Positions 33,566 through 45,280 of a stretch of 64,000 nt of DNA are shown here, piece by piece. The first letter of the stretch is position 1; the number at the start of each line of letters is the position of its first letter. The notes under the pieces are model-generated. The model was not told the origin of the DNA, searched no databases, and saw only the letters and a list, made by a program, of their open reading frames with translations. Origin of the DNA: Heterotrichella gracilis (Eukaryota; Sar; Xanthophyceae; Tribonematales; Xanthonemataceae); the NCBI GenBank assembly GCA_032358255.1, contig JAULBX010006109.1:1965-65964 (forward strand). Direction: 5' to 3'. Made by a program: the position numbers and the translations under genes.

Positions 33566-36500
33566 TTACCGGAGGACGAAGCCTGGCAGTTGTGGTAGCT
33601 GATGGGTTTGCAGCTGAACATCATACGTTGGGGTGTAAGAGGGATATACCGATTGCATACCTGAGTATCCTGCATCGCAGAGGCACATACGCTGTTTCAG
33701 GCTAACAGGAATACATTGTATATGTTGCAAAACGGTTGCTGCAGTTGCATGACTTGCAGGAAGACAAGGCATTATTGATGGTGTGACAAAGATACATTCG
33801 CACCGTTTATAGCCAATTCTCCACTCTATGGCAAGACATCGGTGGCCATCATTTTGATCGGGAGTCAGTTTGTAGGTTTCCAAAATCTCTATGTCCTCTT
33901 GCAGCGTTGTTGATAGGTCATCAAGTACGCCCTTGCACAGCTGATGCAGCAAGCGCGCTGCCCAGGCGTCTCTTTCTAAATGCTCAGTGTCGCTATCTGC
34001 AAACCAACATCAGTTGCATGTCAGTCATTGCTGTAATAAGGCACCAATACATCACCCCTTTTTGCCTGGACGAATAGTCAGTCCAATGTAGCATTCCATC
34101 GCGGTTTTGAAGGCAAGCTAAATCAGTGCGACACTAGACTAGCTACAGCGCAGGCCACGTAAATTGAATATTCGGACAAACATCCCTTTCTGGAACGGAC
34201 CTACGCTCTGTGCAACCTCATGCATTAGAGAGCGCAAGAGAAGAAACTACCCGCCACCCATGGGTGAATCACCCCACTCTGCGCATGGAATTCATCCAGC
34301 ACCATTACCTGAATCATCCGACTCTGCCAGGCTCAGCCCTGCGAACATGTCATCCTCATCAGCCAGCCCCCGCCGAGCTGCGTGCTGAAGCTCCTGCAGC
34401 AGGTCCTTGGAGGGCGACCCGTTGTGGTGGATGAACATCATGGGGTGCCGGCTGGGGTGCACTCCGGGCAGGCGGTGATCGAGGTGGTGGCCGGGGATCA
34501 AGGCTGTGTCGTGGGGGTTGTCGGGGAGAACAAACCCATACCACTCTGGACACACAAGGGGAAGTGGTTGATGCCATTGTGGTAATTCAACATGGGGACA
34601 TGACAGGGGGGCAACTGCATGGACGCACAAGAAGGCACCACAAACATGTTTTTATACCGTGCGTAAACCATGCATGCGTACCCATAGCGCACATGATGCA
34701 CCAAGCGCAAATGGGGTACATCAGCAGGTGCCCTCCCCCATTCCTCACAGATCCTCACAAGTGACACATGCTTGGTGAAAAAACGGTGCCTGCCATGGTT
34801 TGGCCTGCATGGCCATGTGTTCATGTGGCAGTGCGCTTCTGCAAGGCGTGCATGGTCCCCCCCTCCTCCTCGAATTGTGCTGTTGCCATGTGCAATGCTC
34901 TGGCTTGGAGTGGTTGGGCTGTGGGCAGTGCCCAGTGGAGCACGCCCATGCGCATTATGCAGGTTCTCACCTAGCAGCTCCAGGTTGGTGAGGTAGCCAT
35001 AGCACATGTACACCTGATCACCCCGCTGGTACCTGCGCAAGAGGGCGCCAGCATGAGTTAGGGCATTTGAACACTCCTATCCTACTGTGTCTAGTAATGC
35101 GGATGGCATCGCATTGCGGCACAGCACAAAGTTTCCATCTTGTGCATGCTTGTAATATCCCCTTTCCCATACCATTGCTGTAGGTAAGTTACATACCTCT
35201 GGGTGGTCGCCATCACAAATTCGTCGCTGTCTGGGTTGAATGCGCCCAGATGCCAGTCAGCGCCTGTGGCATCGCCGTGGTCCCTCCCCACTACGCCCGC
35301 ATTGTGCGCCTCCCCCTGCAAATGCGAGGGACCGGCAAGACCTGCACCCCACACAGAGCATTAATGTTGGGAGGAAACACTGGCCGGGGCATGAGGCGCT
35401 GCCCTGCCCACCTTTCCCTCGTCACTGGATGCACTGCACATGGGGGCAACTCCTGGCAGGCCGGGATCACACAGGGCCAACGGGGAGACACTCTGAGATA
35501 CGCTAGATATTATTCATAAGGTCTGCAGAGTTGACAGGCCCCACTGCTGCGATTATGCATGTGCAACAACTCTGCCCCCTGGAAGCTCCCGCACAACGCG
35601 CGGTGTACGCCAACTTGGTTTGATTTGTATTGGGAGGGCGGGGTGCGCACCTTCCCACGGGGTGCTGGTTGGCGGTGGGGGCGCGTGGTTGAACAGGTCT
35701 CCAAAGGGCAACAGGGTGCCTGCAGGCCAAAGGGGAAATGTGTCACATGGATCATGCATGGTGCTACGTGACTGCAGCTGTCGTGATGCAACATGCACGC
35801 CCTAGTGTAGGGTTTTCAGCAGGCTTAGCTGCGTCATGTGCATCACTGTGTCATGATTAGGATAATACGTTCACGTGATGACTCTTTACTGACACGAGAT
35901 GCCACCCTAGGTTAGGCCAACAAGCAGTTATGCTGCTAGAGCAAAGTAGCCATGTAAAGAACTGCAAATTTCACCCATCTCCCTCCCTTACCTCCCATCT
36001 CCTCTGGCACACTCCTGTACAGGCCTCGGGATGATGAGGAGGACCGGGCCCACCGCCACGCGCTGTGGTCTGATTGGTCCGGGGGCAAGCCTGCACAAGT
36101 CACAGGGGAGGCGATGAGGTGCATGCATCCCTGCATGCGATGCAATAGCCTATGATTGTTGTGAACAGGATCGGCCGTGCCAGTGGTTGGATGATGTGCA
36201 CCGATTGCATGCCATGTCGCGACTTGTGAGAGACAAGGTCCTGGAATGGTAGGAGGGATGAGGATTGGCTAACACCCTGTGACATCATGGTACATAGTAA
36301 ACACATGATATGAATCACGTCGGGTGTCACCAGTGTCAATGGAAGGTGTGGGATAGGGTCAATTGAGTTATTCATGGCTACCATTCCTAGGACAACTCCA
36401 TGGAAATGCCAGGGTGCAGTGCAGAGTGTTGATTGAGCACAAACAACTTTGAGCTTGCAGCCGCACAAAGCGCGTATCATCAGAGGTGCGGTGCTAGTCC

Positions 36501-37568
36501 CCACCCCTGCTATGGAGCCACACGGGGAATATGGAGGCATGACCTACCCAGCTGAGCCATTACCGGCTGCATCTTACACCAGGATGTCTCCAGGGCCTCC
36601 CGTGATTTCCCCGCCTGCGCCATGGCACACTCCCCCTGCAGCTCCTCCACTGCCTGCTGGTCCCAGCACCACAGCAGGCTGTACCTGTGGGGGTTGGTTA
36701 GGCTGGTGAGAGTTGTCGCACCGGGTGGGATTGCTCACACGTGCGTAGGTTACTATACTGTCAGATTAACTATTACAAAATATACAAAAAACAAAATAAA
36801 TATAAAATCAATGTATAGAAATGTACGCAATCACTCAGTTTCCTTTGCTCTTGCACACGTACCCCGTGGGTATGCTGTCCACATAGGGGTGCCAGAACGA
36901 CCCCTCCCCTTTGCTACGCTCGCACAGCAGCGCCAGTGCCAGCACCTCTTCGGGGTCGAGGGAGGCGGTGGTGGAGGGGGGGAGGGGGGAGAGGCAGGTG
37001 GCCAGGGCGTGGGAACCAGTCAGCAGCAGCCTGGAGGGGACCGTGAGAACCACTGTGCCTGCAGGGTAGGGTTTACTAGGGTCGTCATCAACCCTAAGGG
37101 AGTGGTGTTTGTGCCGGGGCAGCGGGTGATAGGGTGGCGGGTGTGCACATGAGGTATAGCGTTGACCATCTGAAGCAATATGTGCTATGAAGTAAGCTAG
37201 ACTAACCACGGGGTATAGATTTGGTTGGTCTATAACAGCAACGACAGAAACACAGGTAGGTACTGGCCTCACTGGGCGTACCTAGACCCATGCTGAGGAA
37301 GATGCCTTCACGGCCCCACACAGCTATTATAGTTCTGTTTACATATTGCTTGAACGAAGTTTATAAGTATAACCCGTTTAGTTGTCGCATCATCTTTGAA
37401 GAATGCACAGCATATTCCACCAAGGCGGCCCCCAGGCTTACCTGGCTCAAGGGCCTGTGCCACAACCAGGCCTCTGTCTCCTTGATCAACGTCAGACACC
37501 TTGACGTGCTGCACACGGCCACCGTTTTCTACTAGCCATTGTTCAAGCCGGCGATGAATGGCGGTCAT
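33566..37568 (-). CDS. SET-domain protein methyltransferase (Rubisco LSMT / SETD-like)
   Basis: Exons (minus): 37568-37442, 37058-36863, 36684-36548, 36090-35992, 35719-35651, 35341-35197, 35032-34971, 34545-34309, 33996-33566; 500 aa as modelled. These enzymes transfer methyl groups from S-adenosylmethionine to lysine or histidine of non-histone proteins. The split SET domain shows GLVVAQALEPGTVVLTVP, the WHPYVDSIPTGYSLLWCW region, the cofactor motif LLPFGDLFNH, YQRGDQVYMCYGYLTNLELL, then WYGFVLPDNPHD leading into an LSMT substrate-binding region (LTPDQNDGHRCLAIEWRIGYK). I cannot tell the substrate or whether it is plastid-targeted; no clear transit peptide is seen. The last exon may end early at a GTGCGA donor after YKR, so the final 80 or so residues are uncertain. 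Confidence 0.82.
33634..33638 (+). terminator. Putative polyadenylation signal TGTAA for IFT20
   Basis: TGTAA lies 100 bases after the IFT20 stop, inside the modelled last exon of the convergent SET gene. If used, the two transcripts overlap antisense. Confidence 0.4.
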
Positions 37569-38272
37569 CTCAAATCTTGTCGTGCGGCATGCCGAGAAAT
37601 GTCGACCCCAAATATCAACACACTGCAGGTTAGCTTAGCCGAAGAGATGAGAGAGCATACGCGTTAGCAATACCTTTTTACCAAAGATGTGCTATTGGTG
37701 ATAGAATAAAAGTTGCAAGGACCAGAGAGATTTATTTAATACAGGTCCTGGACCTCAACTGGTGCCACTCGAGTGGGCATTTTGCTAGCGACCTCTCTTT
37801 CGCCGAGATGAACTGTTTTTAACACAGCCAACCGCAGCCCAGAACGACGCTTATTGACAACTCCAACCCTGCATCCGTGCCTGGACGTTTTCAACCTGAA
37901 TCTTGGAGGTGCTTTCGAAGTGTTGTAGACTTGTTCGCTAGGAAGTTGGGCCCTTATGCATGCATATGCGGTCGCACCAACTTAAGCCATAGACTGGTCC
38001 AGGTGCCTTTCTGAACCCCTCAGTAAGAGGTGAAGGAACCGATAGTACGGGTTTTATTTCACGAGTCAGCGTAGACGGGTGCTTGTCCCTCGCTGGTGTT
38101 GGTGGTGCAAGGTGTTCGTCGGCAACTGCTGGGAACCCACAAAGATAAAGGTCGCGAAAGCTGGGTTCGGGACTCTGCACCTTTAGCAATAGTCCCGACG
38201 CCGCTCCCCACAAGCACCCCCTTCATCCCCTCCCACCCACCCCGCCCCCAAGAACCTTGTGCAACCCCAGCC
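37569..38272. promoter_or_regulatory. Divergent promoter region between the SET gene and VPS37
   Basis: About 0.7 kb between the start codons of two divergent genes, presumably holding both promoters. No individual element was identified. Confidence 0.45.
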
Positions 38273-41200
38273 ATGTGGTTACAGTCGCGCCCCCCTGCCC
38301 AACAGCCCCCACCCCCCTCACAAGAGTAAGCCCACCGCAGACCCAGTCGTAACCTGCGCACTGTACATATAAACACGCATGTCTTGGCCCTTTTGAAGGC
38401 TGGGGAGGAGTCTGAACCCCCCTGCCCACCCACCCCCACCCCCACACCACCCACCCCTTTCCCTGCTCTCCTATCCATCTCCATACCTCCGATCACCGGC
38501 TATGCTTCCCTGCTCACCTGTTCCACCTCCTCCCACACACACCCATCCACCACCAGCTACCTCTCAACAGTCCTTGCAAACCCCCCACCCCCACCCCCCT
38601 TTCCCTGGTCAAACCCCCACCCCCACCCCGCACCCCCTACCGCAGCCGCATGAAGCAGGTGGGGGAGCTGCTGTCTACAGTGCCATCCTGCAGGCCACTC
38701 AACCCAGACAAGTAAGTGGTGCCGCACGTGCGGAAACGCAAAAGCGGGGTCAGGGGCACTGGGGATACTCAACTTGCTTATTGTCATCGCTTCATGTCGT
38801 CGCTGCATCACATGCGTGGGATTGAGAGGCGGGGTATGCTTTGCAACCAAGCGGCTGCGGAAACGCAGTTCGGGGTCCAGGGGCACTGGGATACCAAACT
38901 TGCGCCATGACAACGCTACACCACTTGCACTTGATCACCCTGTGAAGTGTGGGGATTGAGAGTGCGGGGGGTGCAGGGAAGCGGCTGTGGGAAGGTTTGG
39001 GAAAGCCTGGTCCCTGTGCCTGCACTGCACAGCCACTGCCACCACAAACCTGGCAGCACCAGTCACCACGCTGTGTCACCTTGACAATGCCGCGTTGCCA
39101 ACCTTCCATTAACTGGACAGCAGACAGGCGCAAAATCTCCCTTGTGGTGTACACCCTGTGAACCCTTCCTGCAGCATCCTGGTTCCCCAGGTTGGCATCT
39201 GTGAACCCACACCCTGTAAACCCCACCTCTGACCCCGTCCCCCACTCCCACCCTGCAGCACCCTGTTTGAGGTCCCCACCCATGTGCGGGACGGGCGTCT
39301 GGTTGCGCTTCGAGTGATGCTGCCGCCTGGGTTCCCACAGGTGGGGGTTCACACATATACCCTATGGAAAACCCTAACGGGATGACTGGAACTGCCCTAG
39401 CGGGATGGCTGGAATTGCTCTAATAGGTTAGCCTGCTGCCCTGCTCTGCCCTGCCCTTGTGTGCCTGTGGCATTCTGGCAAAACCCTAGTGACACCTCCT
39501 GGAACTTGCATATGGAATCCTGCTTGAACTTGCTGTATTCAAGCCGTATAACGCTTGCATCCCCCACCCCATCAACACCACCCCCGTTGCCGCCTCCAGG
39601 AGCGCCCCCAGCTGTCTATCTCCCACCCTGTCCCCCACCCATGGGTGCACGCAGCAGACGGCACCGTCACCTCCCCTCTCCTCAACGGCTGGCGCTTCCC
39701 TGGTTCCACGCTGCCTGCTGTGGTGCACCAGGTGCAGGTGGCGCTGGGGGGGCAGCAGCAGGCGCAGGGAGGTAGGGGTTGACGGAAACCCTAACAAAAC
39801 CTGATTTATATTAAAGTACAAGATTGCGCATAGAAACCCTAGTATGCAACACCAAACTCTGGCTTGTTGTGATGAGCAGCCCTCCCCCCTCTCCACCCCC
39901 ACTCCCCACCGCTGACACGCCACCCTCCTTCCCCCCCCCACAGGCCCCCCTTCCTCCTCCTCCAGCAACGCCGCCCCCCCCTCCACGTCCTCCGCCAACC
40001 CCCCTCCATCCGTTGGGGGCGCAGCCGCCATCCCCGCCCACTTTGACGAGCTTGACCGCCTGTCTACTGAGGACCTGGCACTTGCACTGGTGGATGGGGA
40101 GGCATATGCACAGCTGGTGGAGATAATCGCGGGGAATGCGCAGCTGTTGAGGGTAGGCGCGCGGGGAAGGGGGATGTGGTTCGAGGTGCAGGGGTTTGGG
40201 GGAGGAGGGTTCCAACATGTGCAAGTTTGCTGCGGGGGAAATTCGTCCATTTTGAGAGCTTGGTCGCCTGTCAACTGGGACTGATTAACGTTGAGACATA
40301 TTCGTGGCTGGTGGAGATGCACTGCTGAGGGTATGCGTGTGGGCCATGTGCAAGACCCGAGGATCAAGGAGCTAGCCGCATGTCATACCGCAGCCCCTCC
40401 CCTGCTTCCCATCTCCACGCCCCTTGGTCGTCCAGGGATAACTTGATCATCCCCTGATCATCCTCAGATCATCTGCTTGATCGTCCCATTGGTCATTTCC
40501 CGCTACCTCCCCTCCTGCAGGTCCAATCCTCCCTGCGCCAGGGCAATGCCGAGGTGGCTGAGTCAAACCTGTCGCGGGAGGGGGAGATACAGGAGCTGAG
40601 GAACCAAATCAACATCATACGGTGAGAAACCATATCAGGATGAGGAACCAGATCTCACTTGCATGGTCAGGAACCGTGTTCGCATTTTATGGTGAGAATC
40701 ACACCACATAATGATGAGCCGAATCTTACTTGAGTAAGGAATTATGTTCGCATTATATGGTGAGGGCCCCGCGGGGCCCGCCACTTCCCCAAGAAGTGCA
40801 GCTGGGGAGGAGGGAAGAAGTGTGGGGGCGTGGGGATTTACAGCACTGAGCCTGAGCCTAGCAACAGGAGCGGTGTACAGCTGATATTAACAGGAGCGGC
40901 TGTAGGATAACCCTACTCAAACCCCAACCGACCTCCCCTCCCACACAATCAATTCCTCCTTCCCCCCAGGTCATCCGAGTACGCCATGGCCAAGTCTGCC
41001 TTTGACGAGAAATTTGCGCAGCAGCAGGCGGTGGCACAGCTGCTTCACCCCACACGCATACTGGCACAGCTCGCGGCGCAGGCAGGGGAGGCGGAGGAGA
41101 GGAGCGCACAGGTGGGGGGTGGGGGTAGGGGTTCTGTGCGCATAAGCAATGCACTTGTGTTGATGCAGGCACGGGCATGCAGGCATGATTTTGATGTAGG

Positions 41201-41545
41201 CAAGAGAAACCTACGCACATCAGCCAGCAGGCAACATCACATCCTTACCATCCCCACTCTAAACCCCACACAGCCTATCCCTGTTTCCTGCCAGATCCCA
41301 CTCCACTTCAACACCCTAACACCCTTCACCCCCGACACTCATGTCCCCGACCTGCAACCACACACCCTCCCCTCCCCTCAAATCCCCCCCCATCCCCCCC
41401 CTTCCAGCTTGGCGACGAGCTGCGCGAGCGGCCCCCCTCCGACCCAAGCCCCCTGGTGGAGGAGTTTGTGGGTGCAAGGAGGGAGTACTACTCAAAGCAG
41501 CTGCGGGTGGCAGCAGCGCAGGCGCAGGGAATGAGCACAGCGTGA
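38273..41545 (+). CDS. VPS37: ESCRT-I subunit VPS37 (Mod(r) domain)
   Basis: Exons: 38273-38325, 38646-38711, 39259-39340, 39600-39771, 39944-40152, 40521-40621, 40970-41111, 41408-41545; 320 aa. VPS37 stabilises ESCRT-I, which sorts ubiquitinated cargo into multivesicular bodies. After a short Pro-rich start, residues about 20-130 resemble the UEV-like N-terminal domain of VPS37A: ALRVMLPPGFPQERPQLSIS, then HPWVHAADGTVTSPLLNGW. A Ser/Pro/Ala linker leads to the helical Mod(r) domain from about residue 155: FDELDRLSTEDLALAL, NAEVAESNLSREGEI, SAFDEKFAQQQAVAQLL and VEEFVGARREYYSKQLR. The first exon (17 codons) is the least certain part; it was chosen because it keeps frame and gives a Pro/Gln-rich start. 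Confidence 0.85.
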
Positions 41546-42594
41546 GGGAAATGGGGTGGCCACAGGCTGAGGAAGCTTCCTTGGAGGGGTTTTGGGTGGA
41601 CTGGATGAACAACTCCAGGTTGGCATGGAATTTCACTTCAGCAAGGGCTTAGGAGATTGATGTTGATGACACCCGTCTGGCCCCGGCTCCAGCCCCAGCG
41701 TTATTTGGAAAATCATTGATCTTCCGCGTTCGGGGTAAACTTGTGGCCCCCTGACTCCGCCCTTGTGCGTTCCCTTGCTTCTAAGAAAACTTCCTTTTTT
41801 CTTGACACTATGTGAATCAAATCAGATTTGTCAACTATGGCAGTGTGGGTGGCTGTACATGTACAGGGCGTGTTTTGGTCACAGTAACTGATGGGTACTT
41901 AGAACGTTCTGAGAGGGGGCTCTCGGGGATGGAGAGGGTTTCTGAAAGGGATTGGTGTTGGCAATGTGCAACCTCCAGGGCGTCCATGGTCACCAGCCGG
42001 GCTTGTACAGATTCAGCATCCATGCAGAATTTGACACCAAAACACCCTAAACTAGCGTAGTACACGAATTTCTTATGGAACCAATGCAGTTGAACCTAGT
42101 GGACTGCCAATGGCTATAGCTATAGTCACTGTGAGCACTCGTGTTGCAGACCTTGTGTACACTGGCTCATGCCAAACTGTAGTGTAATAATGGGGATTAC
42201 AACTTGAAGTTCACAAAGGCTTCCATGACGAGCCTCTAAATGGCACTGGCAGTGCCGTGATGCCGGAAATCCTACGCCCCAAACCCTAGAGCTAGGGGAA
42301 ACCCTCCTCCTGCCTTGTGCACCGGCCAAGACCGGGGTAGAGCCCCTCCCTGAGTCTGCCATGGCGGGCCCCTTTTTCCTCCCAAATCCTCCCAAATCCA
42401 CCAGCCAGGCGCAGTGGCGGCCGCTGCGGATTGAATCCGCATGGCACCCTCCACCCATCTTCCTCTCCCCCTTCCATACAACCCCCCCCTCTCCCCTCGA
42501 CTCTGCGTGGCACCCCACCACCATCACCCTCCCGCCCCCGCCGCCGCCCTGCGCTTGCGCCACAGCACCCACCCCATCAACACCACCGCCCCAA
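41546..42594. other. Intergenic region between convergent genes
   Basis: About 1 kb between the VPS37 stop and the JTB-like gene stop (minus). It should hold both 3' UTRs. It contains a diverged tandem copy of the end of the JTB-like coding region at about 42535-42590. Nothing else was recognised. Confidence 0.55.
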
Positions 42595-42650
42595 TCACGC
42601 CCCCGCCCCCGCCGCCGCGCTGCGCTTGCGCCACAGCACCACCGGCCCCG
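42530..42650 (-). repeat. Tandem duplication of the JTB-like C-terminal codons
   Basis: The plus-strand block CGCTGCGCTTGCGCCACAGC (about 42617-42636) is nearly repeated at about 42546-42567 with the flanking GCCGCC-rich sequence. On the coding strand both copies encode LWRKR followed by an Ala/Gly stretch and TGA. The downstream copy lies after the stop. Confidence 0.8.
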
Positions 42651-44020
42651 CAATGGACAGCAGCACCAGGCACAGGCACTCAAAGGTGGTCACAGTGACC
42701 TCCCCAGGGGCGGGGGCGCAGGGCTCAAACGCGCTGAACACTGCCCCTGGCCGGTATTCCAAAGGGGTGCTGGGGCCAGGGAGGTCCTTCACAACCTTAA
42801 AAGGGAGGGGAAGCGGGGTGAGTGGATGCGATGGGAGGGTGGTGTGGTGTGGAGTGGTGTGGAAATAAGCAATTATTCTGCACAATTTACTAAGGACCAG
42901 AGATGGGTATGAGCAGTGCCTGGACAGGGTTGATTGGCGCAAGGCAATTTATAGACTGGCTGTTAATCTGGCCGAACTGCTGGAAAGCATCTAAAGAAGT
43001 GATCTCGTCAGGTGATAAGCTTGCACTGGGCTGTCAATCTTGCGCTAAGGTTTCCATGTCCTTACCGTGTGCGCGATGGCGTCCTCTTCAGTGCCCGCCA
43101 TGCACCTCAGCTGCTCCCTGCGCCAAGGAGAGGGAACGCAGGGGAGTTGAGCTTAGTGTTCAGCATGCGATTGGGACCGCGCTACACTTGAACCATCGTA
43201 GGGTGAGGCGAGTGAGGCAAACGTCGGGGTTCAGCATGTGCAGGCAGAACGGAAGCAATTGATCCCTGGGTGAAGTGGGCGCTCTGGCTAGGTTTCTTCC
43301 AGGCTTTTGACCAGGCTTCAGCCTCTGTCACAAGGGCGAAGGTGCGTGCCCCGGGAGGCAAAAGCGCTTTTGCCTAGGTTTTAGGACAGGGTTTTGCTTA
43401 GGGTTTGCGCTGCCCACCTGTACCCTGTTGCCCTGCACTCCTCCTCTTTGGTGGGGCGGCAGGCGGAGCAGGCAACTGCAAGGCAGAGGGGAGGAGAGGA
43501 GTCAGGAATATAAGGGGCAGTGCGGGCAGGGGGTACTTTGCAACTGTTTAGAGTTTAACTATAGACCGTCGACGGCAGCAGAGCGGTGCGGGATATTAGC
43601 AAAAGCACCCGATCAGCAGGGGAGGTGAGGTAGGATCACGAACACAGGGAAGGAGCAATATCAGTAAAAGCCTATTACTTAACATGCAGCCAAACAACAA
43701 CTTTGGGGTTCTGTGCCTGGTCACTCAAAACTCCTCCCCTGTGCTACGCTTCCAATACCAGCGCCCGCCCAGCACCCACCTGTGACGTTGCAGTAGGCCT
43801 TGAGGTGCACATGCCCCGACCCCACGTGCGTGCGGCTGTCGTGCTTCCCCTGGTGCTTCCCGGTGCTGTGCTTCACTGGCTCCTGCTTGGGGGTCTCCTG
43901 CTTCTGCTCTATGAGGCTGCGGAGGGAGCTGGCGCCCGCACCCTGGCCCCCACCCCCCACCACAGCCACCAGCAGGGGGAACAATAGGGTCAGACAGGGG
44001 AGGACCCCGCGCCGCTGCAT
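42595..44020 (-). CDS. Type I membrane protein resembling JTB
   Basis: Exons (minus): 44020-43780, 43475-43418, 43117-43066, 42795-42595; 183 aa. A signal peptide (LPCLTLLFPLLVAVVG) is followed by a Lys/His/Gln-rich stretch, then a cysteine cluster CSACRPTKEEECRATGYREQ with a further Cys, a spacer, one transmembrane helix near residues 153-171 (CLVLLSIAGPVVLW) and a short basic tail RKRS. The spacing C-x2-C ... EC-x2-TGY-x-E-x3-C followed by one helix is the signature I remember for JTB (jumping translocation breakpoint) proteins, small type I membrane proteins of poorly known function in animals. The resemblance is from short motifs, so the family call is moderate; the topology call is stronger. 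Confidence 0.6.
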
Positions 44021-45280
44021 GGTGGTGCCCGATGGGTTCAGAGTCTGAGGAGGGATACCCTAGGGTAGGGTGTGGCTTGTTAGAAGAGGGTGCTGGAAGC
44101 GCCTGGGGTGCTTTTCTCCAGGTCCACAGGGTTGTGAGGATTTTTACTGTATTGGTCAAGGTTGGGCTACCTCTTCTGCGCTGTGTGTGCTGTTGCTGCG
44201 CTGTGTGGGTACTGGTCCTCTACTAGAGGGGCGCCGGCAAAGGATGCACTAAGTGCAACTACAGAGGCTCAGGGGTCAGCTCTTCACCTAACCGAGGTTA
44301 AGCTTCCGGCCCTTCGTCAGTGGGATCACTGCTAGGAAGGTAGTTACCACTCCAAATACGGGGAGTGAGATGTTGGGTGCTAGTGCCCTGCACAACCCAA
44401 GGACTCATGAGCGGACTGACAAGTCGCTGCGCAGCAATAGACGCAGTATAAATTCCCTAGCTTGTGGTGTAGTATAACAACTCTTGAACGACGTGCGAGG
44501 AGGCAGCAGACAGGTGGCGTTTCAGGCGTTACCACTGTGTTTGAAATTCAACTGTTGGGCACATATGCATGCATGCCACCGTTCATGCAGAACTTTGTGG
44601 AATTTACATAGCCAGCACAGCCTTAACACACCGACCGTGAACGACGAGAGTGGAAGTCACATCAACTGAAGTGGTTCACCTCGGTAGCCCTTTGCTAGCT
44701 CGATCAATGTGGGACCTTTTTAGGTTTTTGGACATGCAAAATCAACGTGTGCGGGGAGGTCACAATCTCGACACCCCCAGCGACACCTGTAGAACTTCGT
44801 GCTTTTAAAGTCTGCATAGCCTGTCGGTGAGGTTGCCAATACAGCATTGACTGTAGAGTGCGCTGCGATGCTGCTCGGGCTGGCTTTAGGGCTGATTTCG
44901 TGTGCCACCCCCCTGTGAACGGGTGTCGCCACTGCCCCGGGCAAAACCAATATACAAAACCCCAAAACCTGTCTGGATACCTCTGTCCAGGGAAAACTAT
45001 AGTTCACAGGTATTAGATTCCTGTTTTGTATCGACAGAAGAGGGCTTGGGTGAAGGTTGCAGGTGAGGTGCTGGTTGGGATGGTACTAATAATACCTACA
45101 CACGGAACCCTCACTCCCCCAAACTGGTTCCTCGCGAGAGGGGAATAACTTTAGTTGCCTTTTCTCTGGGCTGTAGCTCTTGAACAAAAATAAGAACAGG
45201 CCTTGCCAACGCACGCTGCTGTTATTTCCTGCTGGCACCACCCTCAACCCCGCTTATTGGCATTGCCCAGGTGTCCTCTT
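44021..45280. other. Intergenic region between divergent genes
   Basis: About 1.3 kb between the JTB-like gene (minus) and the dynamin-like gene (plus), holding both promoters and possibly a 5' exon of the GTPase gene. No RNA gene or repeat of note was recognised. Confidence 0.5.

Noticed and set aside
39486-40367. 293-codon minus-strand open frame opposite VPS37
   Set aside because: It is antisense to well-supported VPS37 exons and its composition follows from their codon bias.
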